A stretch of DNA of 41,307 nucleotides, from the NCBI GenBank assembly GCA_003643835.1, contig QMKX01000013.1, positions 1 to 41,307 on the forward strand. Reading direction: 5' to 3'. Below the pieces are notes generated by a model. The model saw only the letters and a list, made by a program, of their open reading frames with translations, did not search any database and was not told where the DNA came from. Made by a program: the position numbers and the translations under genes. Position 1 is the stretch's first letter. Every line of letters begins with the position of its first letter. Shown piece by piece: positions 25,094 to 32,545 of the stretch. This DNA comes from Campylobacterota bacterium (GTDB lineage: Bacteria; Campylobacterota; Campylobacteria; Campylobacterales; Arcobacteraceae).

Positions 25094-25316
25094 AACAAAC
25101 AAAAATATATTTTATTTTGTTGGTTGGTTTATATATTATATCATTGTGAGGCAAAGCCGATATAAAAGTTAATTTTTATTGGTTTGGCTAAATACTTTGA
25201 AGTTTTTTTGTATCGCTTGTATTTGAGTTAATACGTGTGTATGATATTATAATTGGTTCGAACACCAATAGATTTACAATCTGTTTTGTTTTAAAAATTT
25301 CTTTTTTATTTATTTT

Positions 25317-25344
25317 CCACCTAAACTATGATTAGTTTAGGTGG
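25317..25344. terminator. Strong inverted repeat, possible terminator
   Basis: CCACCTAAACT and AGTTTAGGTGG form an 11-bp perfect stem around ATGATT. It lies downstream of the phase-variable barrel gene. The flanking T-runs suit the plus strand better than the minus strand, so whether it ends that gene's transcript is unclear. Confidence 0.5.
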
Positions 25345-25395
25345 GTATTTTATGCTTAAATTATAAAATAGTTTTGATTTCGAAATGTTTGTTTA

Positions 25396-26185
25396 TCAAA
25401 AATACTTTACTATACCTATCATAAGATCAATACCGCCGCCATCTACTGTCTCTACTTCTGTATTGTCAATAGTTCTTCCATCTACTACAAATGTCTTTTT
25501 TTCTTTATAGCTTACACTATAGGCTTTGGCTCCACCTACGAAATATAAACTGGGATTAATCTCAAATTCGTCTTGTAACATAACATGCACTCCAGTTGCG
25601 CTTTCATACTCTTGCTCATATTTTAAAGCGTTTATTAAATTAATGTCATCGAATGTCATCTCAAGTTTAGCTCCACTATATGTGCCAAATCCACCACCAA
25701 ATTTTAAGTTATGTTTACCTGCAACTTGTTTTTTCATCAATATTGACAAAAGAACAGTATTTCTACTAAAATCGCCAGTGGCATTGCTCACAGGTGTCAT
25801 AGACGAAGTTTGCTTTCCCACTGATAACTCTACATCAAAAGTTGGATTTATAACATATCCTATATACAATGAGCCACCAAAACCGCCACCAGCTGATAAG
25901 GTTATATCATCACCATTTGTTGCTGTGCCAATTTTATCATCTTTAAAACCAAAGCCGGCTGCCATATTTGCTCCAACATAAATGTTGCCTTTGTTTGCAC
26001 TACTATCTTCAGCAAAACTGCTTGTGGTTGTTGCTAAAACTATAGCAGATGTGAGACCTACTACTCGTAGTAAGTCTTTGCTAGTTTTTTGAAAACTATT
26101 TAAGAAGAAGCGACTATGTGTCCCCCCCCCCACAGGTTTTGTCTTGGTTGAAACTATTTTCACTCAAGTTTGTCATTTTTTTCAT
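25396..26185 (-). CDS. Phase-variable outer-membrane barrel protein (poly-G, OFF as sequenced)
   Basis: The barrel frame runs 25396-26163. It contains a hydrophobic export segment (LLRVVGLTSAIVLATTTSSFA, shown split: residues LLRVVGLTSAI and VLATTTSSFA), then amphipathic strands rich in Gly, ending LMIGIVKYF with a C-terminal Phe. The only start with a ribosome site is the ATG at 26185 (GGAGAAAAT ATG). That frame passes through a run of ten G (26122-26131) and stops at TAG 26114-26116. With nine G it would fuse to the barrel frame and give about 262 residues. An internal ATG at 26163 is in the barrel frame but has no ribosome site. The gene is therefore probably switched by slippage and OFF here. 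The long n-region before the export segment is unusual. Confidence 0.8.
26122..26131 (-). repeat. Poly-G phase-variation tract
   Basis: Ten consecutive G on the minus strand (C on plus), within codons 19-22 of the ribosome-site frame. G-tracts of this length in 5' coding regions are the main contingency loci of Campylobacter and Helicobacter. Confidence 0.85.
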
Positions 26186-26282
26186 ATTTTCTCCTTTTAT
26201 TTATCTAAACTATGAAAACAATTTAGAAGTGAAGCCATTTTACTCAAACAAACTTAAAAGAACTTATATTTCAATATATATA

Positions 26283-26325
26283 TGCTATTTCTACATTTTG
26301 CCCTAAATAAATTTAGGGTTCCGAG
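26283..26325. repeat. Dispersed hairpin repeat, type B copy 1
   Basis: A 43-bp unit ending CCCTAAAT AA ATTTAGGG TTCCGAG; the CCCTAAAT/ATTTAGGG arms pair perfectly. It is identical to 26769-26811. An inverted relative (CTTCGGAACCC...TTCGGGGCCAAAG) follows at about 26338-26368. Confidence 0.85.
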
Positions 26326-26414
26326 AAAATACAATCACTTCGGAACCCGCAACTTGTTCGGGGCCAAAGTTTCATACTACTACAAATAAAAATATATTAT
26401 TTTGTTGCTTATTT

Positions 26415-26447
26415 ATATTTTGCCCCAGACAAGTCAGGGGTTCCGAG
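26415..26447. repeat. Dispersed hairpin repeat, type A copy 2
   Basis: Identical over 33 bp to 25061-25093, with the TTTTGCCC head and GGGTTCCGAG tail shared by type B copies. Confidence 0.85.
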
Positions 26448-26480
26448 TATATAAATATATTCTATTTTATTGATTATTAA

Positions 26481-26600
26481 TATTTTGCCCTAAACCAGAA
26501 AAGCTGGTGCGGTTTGCGAAGCAAATTTCTCTGATAAGTAGTTTAGGATTTCGAGATATCTATAATAGTCTCGGAACCAAAGAACTTGTTCGGGGTAAAT
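26481..26600. repeat. Dispersed hairpin repeat, expanded copy
   Basis: Begins TATTTTGCCCTAAAC and its arm returns as GTTTAGGATTTCGAG at about 26541-26555, with about 45 bp of other sequence in the loop. An inverted copy of the tail (CTCGGAACC...TTGTTCGGGG) follows at about 26570-26595. Confidence 0.65.
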
Positions 26601-26768
26601 CGTTCGAGCTACTATAAACGGAAAATATCTTGATATTATTCAAGGGAACTTCTAAATACCACTCCCAAACCCCAATTTTATTCAAAACAAGAGAATCGCT
26701 TTTCACGAAGTGAAAATGTTTCTATAAAAGCTTAAACAACCTACAACTATAAACAACCCAAAATATAT

Positions 26769-26811
26769 TGCTATTTCTACATTTTGCCCTAAATAAATTT
26801 AGGGTTCCGAG
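26769..26811. repeat. Dispersed hairpin repeat, type B copy 2
   Basis: Exact 43-bp repeat of 26283-26325, including the TGCTATTTCTACA flank outside the hairpin, which marks the mobile or recombining unit as larger than the hairpin alone. Confidence 0.85.
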
Positions 26812-26914
26812 TGTAAAAAATATATACTATTTTGCTGATTAGTTTATATTGTGAAATAAACACATGATATATAAATTTAGTAAAAAAGAGACTTAAGTAT
26901 AAAAATATAAGGCA

Positions 26915-27260
26915 GGTATGATAGTAAGCTGTGTTTTGTATTTGATGATAATTTATCTAATCTTTAAATCGCTTTAAAGCTTATGCGACAAGCTAATAGA
27001 ATATAAAAAACTATATCCCAAAGTGAAGTTTACCATACTTGTCTTGCTACAGGTTGGGTTTACATAGCTATATGAATTGCTTCAAATACTGGTGAGCTCT
27101 TGCCTCACCTTTTCACCCTTGCCTTTTGGTTTCCCAAATGGTGGTTTGTTTTCTGTTGCACTTATCCCTTAGGTTGCCCTAGCCATCGGTTAGATGGAAC
27201 CATACTTCACAGTAGCACAGACTTTCCTCTTGAGAAACTCAAGCTATCATCTATCATACC
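26915..27260 (-). ncRNA. rnpB: RNase P RNA (type A)
   Basis: The catalytic RNA that matures tRNA 5' ends, about 346 nt. The ends pair to form P1: GGTATGATAG at the 5' end (27260-27251) with CTATCATACC at the 3' end (26924-26915). Conserved elements in order on the minus strand are GAGGAAAGTC (P4 5' side, 27231-27222), AGTGCAACAGAAAACAAACC, GGTGAAAAGGTGAGGCAAGAG then CTCACCAG (shown in parts), GTAAACCCAACC, and a 3' region ATACAAAACACAGCTTAC (P4 3' side). It stands alone between the repeat region and the divergent gene run. The variable helices are very AT-rich. End positions follow from the P1 pairing and the promoter spacing. Confidence 0.93.
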
Positions 27261-27266
27261 TTTTGT

Positions 27267-27272
27267 ATTTTA
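27267..27272 (-). promoter_or_regulatory. -10 element of rnpB
   Basis: The minus strand reads TATTTTATGATAAAATACAA; TAAAAT lies 6 nt before the predicted first base of the RNA at 27260, the expected distance. Confidence 0.6.
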
Positions 27273-27308
27273 TCATAAAATATTTAAGGACACCTCAAAA
27301 AAAATAAT

Positions 27309-27338
27309 TTACTTGTATTTATGAAAAGATGATATAAT
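27309..27338 (+). promoter_or_regulatory. Promoter giving a leaderless transcript
   Basis: A perfect TATAAT at 27333-27338 with a TTACTT -35-like element at 27309-27314, spaced 18 nt. The expected first transcribed base coincides with the A of the ATG at 27345. Confidence 0.6.
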
Positions 27339-27344
27339 AACACT

Positions 27345-27464
27345 ATGATAAATATCGACAAACCAAAACCACAAACAAACAAAGCTTGGATACCATTCAA
27401 ACCAAACAATACAATACTTTTTGCTTTGTATATTTATGGCATACATAAAGATATAAATATATGA
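27345..27464 (+). CDS. Small 39-residue protein, coupled to the sugar transferase
   Basis: A 39-codon reading frame (MINIDKPKPQTNKAWIPFKP...NTILFALYIYGIHKDINI). The stop overlaps the next start as ATGA at 27461-27464, the same coupling used by known genes here. It has no ribosome site; TATAAT ends 6 nt before the ATG, suggesting a leaderless mRNA. The C-terminal half is mildly hydrophobic. I do not recognise it. It could be a true small protein or a leader that couples translation to the transferase. Confidence 0.5.
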   Translation: MINIDKPKPQTNKAWIPFKPNNTILFALYIYGIHKDINI

Positions 27465-28393
27465 TAGTATTAGGCCAAAAATATGTTTTCACTTCGCTTG
27501 AGACGAAACAATTAAGCAAAAAATTTAGCACTATCGTAGATGTTGTATACAAAGACAAAAATCCAGACGATGTCATAACACAAATAGAAAATAATCTAAA
27601 TGGCAGTTTTGTAACCATTGTGCTAAATACAAAAGTAAAAGTAGATGATAAAATTATCAAATATCTTACTAACCTGAAGTTTAGAATCAACAACTCCAAG
27701 CTTAAAATTATGTCTATTGAGCATTTTTTAGAAGAGTATTTATATAAGTGTTATATACCTCAAGACAACGATGATCTACACTATCTTGATGATATTCAAA
27801 AGTTTAATATATATGTCAGGCTTCAAAAAAGAGTTATAGACATACTTGGTGCTGTTGTTTTGTTTGTTGTTTTGTTTTTTGTGAAGTTTAAAGTCAAAGC
27901 AAATATAAAATCCCAATCACCCGGGTATTTGTATTTTCATCAAACAAGAGTTGGACTAAACAATAAAAAATTTACTATAATCAAGTTTAGAACCATGCAT
28001 ATACACGATACACATAGTGATATTCGCACCGCCACAAAAGATGATGAAAGAGTTTTTGAGTTTGGCTTGAAAATACGAAAAAACAGAGTAGATGAGATAC
28101 CACAAGTTTTCAATCTGATAAAAGGTGATATCAGTTTGATAGGTCCAAGAGCAGAATGGGATAAACTTGTAGATGAATATGAAAACAACATACCATACTA
28201 CAATCACAGACACATAGTCAAGCCTGGTATCACTGGTTGGGCTCAAGTGATGTTCACGGAAGGACGAAGCAAAGATGATACAAGACAAAAACTCATGTAT
28301 GATTTGTATTATATCAAACATTGGAGCTTGAAGCTTGAGTTTAAAATCATATTTAAAACAATAACAGTAATGTTTAGCAAAAAAGGAATATAA
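27461..28393 (+). CDS. Undecaprenyl-phosphate sugar-phosphate transferase (WcaJ/PglC-like)
   Basis: A 310-residue initiating transferase of the bacterial sugar transferase family. An N-terminal part (1-115) of unknown fold precedes a membrane helix (RVIDILGAVVLFVVLFFVKF, about 124-143). The catalytic domain then shows FTIIKFRTMH, KNRVDEIPQVFNLIKGDISL followed by IGPRAE, and KPGITGWAQV. It attaches a sugar phosphate to undecaprenyl phosphate, beginning a surface glycan or glycoprotein pathway. No glycosyltransferases adjoin it, so the target glycan is unknown. The start overlaps the small upstream ORF (ATGA). Confidence 0.9.
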   Translation: MIVLGQKYVFTSLETKQLSKKFSTIVDVVYKDKNPDDVITQIENNLNGSFVTIVLNTKVKVDDKIIKYLTNLKFRINNSKLKIMSIEHFLEEYLYKCYIPQDNDDLHYLDDIQKFNIYVRLQKRVIDILGAVVLFVVLFFVKFKVKANIKSQSPGYLYFHQTRVGLNNKKFTIIKFRTMHIHDTHSDIRTATKDDERVFEFGLKIRKNRVDEIPQVFNLIKGDISLIGPRAEWDKLVDEYENNIPYYNHRHIVKPGITGWAQVMFTEGRSKDDTRQKLMYDLYYIKHWSLKLEFKIIFKTITVMFSKKGI

Positions 28394-28398
28394 AAACC

Positions 28399-29307
28399 AT
28401 GGACAAAAATAAAAATCAATTTACACAATATCTAAAAGCAGTTGGAACTGGACCAAAACACAACTACGATATGACTAAAGAGCAAATAACAGACTGTTTT
28501 GAGATGATATTGAGCGGTGAAGTATCACCTGAACAAATAGGTGCTTTTCTTATAGCTTGGAGATTAAAACCAGAAACCAACGATGAATTTAAGGCGGTTG
28601 TAGAACTATTCAATACTAAAACAACAAAACAAACCGTGCAAAACTCATGTGAGATAGGTTATCCATACGATGGCAAAAGAAACAACCCATATATGTTTGT
28701 GTCAATCGCTAAAATGCTTTTAAGTTTTGGTATAAATATAGTTGTCACTGGCGATGAGCTACAGCCAAGCAAAAATGGAGTAACAGTCAAGGATATAGCT
28801 ACCAACATTGTCTTACCTTCAAACTTATACTATTTTGATAGAACGAAAATATTTAAATCACTTAGTAGTTTGACATCATTGCGAAACAATCTTGGCATAC
28901 GAACTGGTTTAAATACAATTGAAAGACTATCAAATCCTGCTAATAGTTCTGTAGGTATCACTGGTGTGTTTCACAAACCATTTATGGAAAAATACAAAGC
29001 TATGTTTGAAAACCAATACGACAAACTTGTCATAATCAAAGGCAACGAAGGCACAAGCGAGATATACAGCAAGACACTTTTTTGGGTAATACAAAATGGC
29101 AAAGCAGTTGAGCAAAAAATTGACCCGTCACGATATGGCATAACATACCAAAAATCTTGGGACAACATAACATTAGATGAATCACTAGAGATGATAAACA
29201 ACCCAACAAAAGAGTTTTTGCATATTGTTAGACTAAACAGTGCTCTGGTATTGTTTATCATGAATAAAGCTAATTCAATAAACGAAGCTTATGAAAAACT
29301 GATATGA
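28399..29307 (+). CDS. TrpD2/YbiB-like glycosyltransferase-fold protein
   Basis: A 302-residue protein with the fold of anthranilate phosphoribosyltransferase. The N-terminal helical domain includes MTKEQITDCFEMILSGEVSP and QIGAFLIAWRLK. The PRPP motif GTGGD of true TrpD is absent; the equivalent position reads YPYDGKRNNPYMF, typical of the YbiB/TrpD2 group. E. coli YbiB binds nucleic acid and is SOS-linked, so a role in tryptophan synthesis is unlikely. It begins 5 nt after the sugar transferase and overlaps the peptidase gene by 4 nt. Confidence 0.85.
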   Translation: MDKNKNQFTQYLKAVGTGPKHNYDMTKEQITDCFEMILSGEVSPEQIGAFLIAWRLKPETNDEFKAVVELFNTKTTKQTVQNSCEIGYPYDGKRNNPYMFVSIAKMLLSFGINIVVTGDELQPSKNGVTVKDIATNIVLPSNLYYFDRTKIFKSLSSLTSLRNNLGIRTGLNTIERLSNPANSSVGITGVFHKPFMEKYKAMFENQYDKLVIIKGNEGTSEIYSKTLFWVIQNGKAVEQKIDPSRYGITYQKSWDNITLDESLEMINNPTKEFLHIVRLNSALVLFIMNKANSINEAYEKLI

Positions 29308-30605
29308 AACATATATTATTTACTATACTATTTACAGGAGCAATTTTGGCAAACAATCTACCACAACACTATACAAAAGTATTAGACAACGGACTTAAAA
29401 TAGTCGCAATACCTATGAAAAATGGCACAAGTGTTATAAGCACAAATATATTTTACGATGTAGGAAGTCGTGATGAAACTATGGGCAAAAGTGGTGTAGC
29501 ACATATGTTAGAGCATTTAAACTTTAAATCAACCAAAAACTTAAAAGCCGGCGAGTTTGATACAATCGTCAAGGGATTTGGCGGAGTTAACAATGCCTCA
29601 ACAAGTTTTGATTATACACACTACTATATAAAATCGAGCACAAAAAATATCTCTAAATCTCTTGAGTTGTTTAGTGAGCTTCAGGCAAATTTAACCCTAA
29701 ATAACGATGAGTTTCAAAAAGAACGAGATGTAGTAGCTCAAGAAAGATTATGGCGAACTGACAATTCTCCTATGGGATTTATGTATTTCAAGTTATTTAA
29801 CAATGCTTTCACATATCACCCATATCACTGGACGCCTATAGGATTTATGAACGATATAAAAAACTGGAACATAGATGATATCAAAGATTTTCACAAAAAG
29901 AACTACAATCCAAACAACTCTATAGTTGTGGTATCGGGTGATATAGAAAAGGAAGTTGTATTTGACGAAGCTACAAAATGGTTTGAAAATAATAAAAATA
30001 ATAATGAAAAACGACAACATGTATTACACACAACAGAACCAAAACAAAATGGTGAGAAAGTCATAGTCATAAAAAAACAAACAGCAGAGCAGATGTTTGC
30101 TCTATCTTACCATATACCAAATTTTCAACACAAAGACCAAGTTGCTTTGTCGGCTTTAAGCGAACTTCTAAGTAGTGGAAAAAGTAGTTTGTTGCATAAG
30201 ATACTGATAGACAAAAAACAACTTCTAAGTAGCATATATGCTTATAATATGGAACTAAAAGACCCCGGTGTATTTTTGTTTGTAGGAGTTTGTCAAAATA
30301 AAAATAAAGCCAAAGACGCTATAAAAGTCATAAAAAATATCATTAAATATATTCAAACCGATGGAACCACAAACAAAGAGATAAAAAAAATTAAAATCAA
30401 CACAAAAAGCGACTTTGTGTTTTCACTTGAAGACAGTAGTTCTGTGGCATCATTGTATGGACACTATCTTATACGAGGAGATATTTCGCCGCTTATGAGA
30501 TATGAAGATGCCATCAAAAACCTAACAACCAACGACATAAAAACTGTTGCAAAAAAATACTTGATAAATGACAACCTAACTACAATAATACTAAAAAATA
30601 AATAA
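29304..30605 (+). CDS. Zinc-dependent M16 family peptidase
   Basis: A 433-residue periplasmic M16 (pitrilysin-type) peptidase with a signal peptide (KHILFTILFTGAILA). The inverted zinc motif is HMLEH at residues 67-71, with the third ligand in VAQERL downstream. A second, catalytically inactive M16 half (ALSYHIPNFQHKDQVALSAL onward) completes the clam-shell. Its substrates are probably small peptides or envelope protein fragments. The ATG overlaps the preceding stop. Often two such genes lie side by side; here only one is present. Confidence 0.92.
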   Translation: MKHILFTILFTGAILANNLPQHYTKVLDNGLKIVAIPMKNGTSVISTNIFYDVGSRDETMGKSGVAHMLEHLNFKSTKNLKAGEFDTIVKGFGGVNNASTSFDYTHYYIKSSTKNISKSLELFSELQANLTLNNDEFQKERDVVAQERLWRTDNSPMGFMYFKLFNNAFTYHPYHWTPIGFMNDIKNWNIDDIKDFHKKNYNPNNSIVVVSGDIEKEVVFDEATKWFENNKNNNEKRQHVLHTTEPKQNGEKVIVIKKQTAEQMFALSYHIPNFQHKDQVALSALSELLSSGKSSLLHKILIDKKQLLSSIYAYNMELKDPGVFLFVGVCQNKNKAKDAIKVIKNIIKYIQTDGTTNKEIKKIKINTKSDFVFSLEDSSSVASLYGHYLIRGDISPLMRYEDAIKNLTTNDIKTVAKKYLINDNLTTIILKNK

Positions 30606-30628
30606 ATCAGCACTTATTTTTGACATAA

Positions 30629-30660
30629 AAAAAGGGACAGCATATTTGCCGTCCCTTTTT
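30629..30660. terminator. Bidirectional terminator
   Basis: AAAAAGGGAC and GTCCCTTTTT form a 10-bp stem around a 12-nt loop, with A and T runs in both directions. It ends the peptidase transcript (plus) and the cytochrome c transcript (minus). Confidence 0.88.
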
Positions 30661-30679
30661 CTTATGAAAAATAGTTTGA

Positions 30680-30952
30680 CTATTTTCCTATTCCTGTACC
30701 TGCTAAATCAGCATCGCTGTATTTTGCAACTTGCGCTTTCATGAGGCCTTTTTGTGCGCCACCATATGTTCCTGCTTTGTAACCTTTAAGAGCCGCTGTA
30801 ACATCTGCTTTTGACATACTTGCAACTATTTTTGAAGTTCCAAGAGCTTTTTTCTCCCACTTTTGTCCATGACAACCCTTGCAAGCTCCAAGATTGACAG
30901 CAGCAAATGCTACGACACTACATACCAATGTTCCTAATACGATTTTTTTCAT
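30680..30952 (-). CDS. Periplasmic cytochrome c (class I, c553-like)
   Basis: A 90-residue monohaem cytochrome. The signal peptide is KKIVLGTLVCSVVAFA; the haem site is CKGCH, immediately after a short N terminus. The distal Met is probably in KGLMKAQV. It ends DLAGTGIGK, like the short c553 proteins of Campylobacterota that carry electrons from the bc1 complex to terminal oxidases. It is monocistronic, with AAAGGAG, a TATAAT at 30978-30983 and the terminator at 30629-30660. Confidence 0.92.
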   Translation of the reverse strand: MKKIVLGTLVCSVVAFAAVNLGACKGCHGQKWEKKALGTSKIVASMSKADVTAALKGYKAGTYGGAQKGLMKAQVAKYSDADLAGTGIGK

Positions 30953-30977
30953 ACTTTCTCCTTTTTGTTGGTGTGAT

Positions 30978-30983
30978 ATTATA
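30978..30983 (-). promoter_or_regulatory. -10 element of the cytochrome c gene
   Basis: The minus strand reads TATGTTATAATATCACACC, TATAAT 25 nt upstream of the start codon, with an AT-rich upstream region. Confidence 0.6.
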
Positions 30984-31049
30984 ACATATTTAAATTAAAG
31001 TTTATTAAGGTAAAATAACTAAATTTACATAGTTAAAAGATGAGTAAAA

Positions 31050-31631
31050 ATGACACAATTAAACATATCAAATCTTTGTTTTGCCTACAACAATGACAAG
31101 CAACTTTTTCATAATTTTAGCATAAATCTAAATAAAAACGAGCTGAAAACTATTGTAGGCCAAAGTGGTAGTGGCAAAAGCACTATTTTTGCTTTGATTT
31201 CTGGCAAACAAAAACAACAAAGTGGAAAAATCAAAATAAAAAAATTTTCTATAGTTTATCAAGATCCATATAGTTCATTTCATCCAACTTTTTCTATATA
31301 TGAGCAAATTTTAGATGTAGTGTATAACATAGATGATATAGATGATATATTGAAAAAACTTAATCTAAACAAAGAACTTTTATATAAAAGGCCAAAAGAC
31401 CTAAGTGGTGGCGAACTTCAAAGGTGCAGCATACTTCGTGCTGTGCTTATGAAACCAAAAGTTCTTTTACTTGATGAACCTACATCGGCTTTGGATAATA
31501 TAGTAGCATACAATGTCATGTCCATGCTTAAAAGTTTTTTATATAAATTTTCCATACTTCTTATAACCCACGATAAGGATTTGGCTTCGTGGTGCGAAGG
31601 TGAAATTATTGATATTGGGACAAAAACTTGA
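31050..31631 (+). CDS. ABC transporter ATP-binding protein
   Basis: A 193-residue stand-alone ATPase. Walker A GQSGSGKS at residues 37-44, Q-loop YQDPYSSFHPTFS, signature DLSGGELQRCSILRA, Walker B VLLLDEPTSALD and the H-loop LLITHDKD. The Q-loop and signature resemble the DppF/NikE oligopeptide and nickel importers, but it lacks their C-terminal extension and no permease gene adjoins it. Its stop overlaps hemH by 4 nt, so it may serve haem-related or peptide uptake with partners elsewhere. Confidence 0.88.
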   Translation: MTQLNISNLCFAYNNDKQLFHNFSINLNKNELKTIVGQSGSGKSTIFALISGKQKQQSGKIKIKKFSIVYQDPYSSFHPTFSIYEQILDVVYNIDDIDDILKKLNLNKELLYKRPKDLSGGELQRCSILRAVLMKPKVLLLDEPTSALDNIVAYNVMSMLKSFLYKFSILLITHDKDLASWCEGEIIDIGTKT

Positions 31632-32545
31632 AAAAAGCTTTAATAATCATGAATATGGGTGGCTCACGAAACAAAGATGAACTAAAAGAGTTTTTGACAA
31701 ATATGTTCAACGACAAAAACATCATCAATATAAAAAATGATAAATGCAGATCAATGCTGGCAAATTTTATAGTCAAAACTCGATTGAACAATGCTTGGCT
31801 TGGATACAAAGCTATAGGCGGTGCTTCGCCACTACACAGTATCACAAACAAACTTATAGTCAAACTTACATTAAAGCTCAAAGACTATAAAGTTTTGTCA
31901 GTTATGCGATATACCAAACCAAACGCACAACAATGCATAGACAAACTAAAAAAACTAAACATTCAAAAGGTAACCTTACTGTCTTTATATGCTCAATACT
32001 CTACTACTACAACTAAGTCAAGTATAGAAGAGTTTATGCATCTGTCAAATGGTAAGTTAAATATCACTACTATAAATAACTTTTATAAAAATGACAGGTT
32101 AAACAAAATTATTTGCGATGAGATTATTAAAAGGACAAACAACGCAAGTGACTTCAACTTGATATTTTCAGCTCACGGCTTACCTCAAAGTGTCATAAAT
32201 AGGGGCGATCCATACCGTATACAAATCCAAGAACACATAGAACTTATAAAAGATAAACTCAAAAAAACAAACACTAAATTTGAGACTATATCTTTAGCAT
32301 ATCAATCAAAAGTAGGTCCCGCGGCATGGCTAACTCCCAGTTTAAACGATGCTCTTATAAAATATAAAAATAAAAAAGTGCTTATATATCCAATATCATT
32401 TATAATTGACAATAGTGAGACAATATATGAGCTGTGTGTCGAATATAAATTAGTAGCCAAAAAAATTGGGCTCAAAGAATACAAAGTATGCAGTTGTCCA
32501 AACGACAAAGATGAAGTAGTAGATATGATAAGAAATTTGCTTTGA
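31628..32545 (+). CDS. hemH: Ferrochelatase
   Basis: A 305-residue enzyme that inserts Fe(II) into protoporphyrin IX. It opens ALIIMNMGGS, the family's LLxNxGTP region, and carries the metal-binding His in FSAHGLPQSVINRGDPY and the acidic helix IDNSETIYEL. Cytoplasmic or membrane-peripheral. Haem made here is required by the cytochrome c just upstream. It overlaps both neighbours by 4 nt. No Fe-S cysteine set is seen. Confidence 0.94.
   Translation: MKKALIIMNMGGSRNKDELKEFLTNMFNDKNIINIKNDKCRSMLANFIVKTRLNNAWLGYKAIGGASPLHSITNKLIVKLTLKLKDYKVLSVMRYTKPNAQQCIDKLKKLNIQKVTLLSLYAQYSTTTTKSSIEEFMHLSNGKLNITTINNFYKNDRLNKIICDEIIKRTNNASDFNLIFSAHGLPQSVINRGDPYRIQIQEHIELIKDKLKKTNTKFETISLAYQSKVGPAAWLTPSLNDALIKYKNKKVLIYPISFIIDNSETIYELCVEYKLVAKKIGLKEYKVCSCPNDKDEVVDMIRNLL

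Larger units (their letters stand above)
24900..25395. other. Non-coding stretch with hairpins
   Basis: No credible gene was found. The stretch contains one dispersed hairpin repeat (25061-25093), a GGC/GCC hairpin flanked by TATATC/GATATA near 25137-25163, a tRNA-Tyr-like anticodon loop near 25270-25290, and a strong inverted repeat at 25317-25344. Confidence 0.6.
26186..26914. other. Repeat-rich intergenic region
   Basis: About 730 bases without a credible gene. They hold the 5' region of the phase-variable gene and at least four copies of the dispersed hairpin repeat in both orientations. A TTTTCACgaaGTGAAAA hairpin lies at about 26709-26725. A T-rich segment follows the 3' end of rnpB. 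Confidence 0.6.

Noticed and set aside
25245-25300. Intact tRNA gene
   Set aside because: An anticodon loop and a T-arm-like hairpin are visible, but no acceptor stem, D arm or proper spacing, so it is reported only as a fragment.
26705-26730. parS-like sequence (TTTTCACgaaGTGAAAA)
   Set aside because: The arms resemble parS, but the centre has extra bases and the outer positions differ from TGTTTCACGTGAAACA, so ParB binding is not supported.
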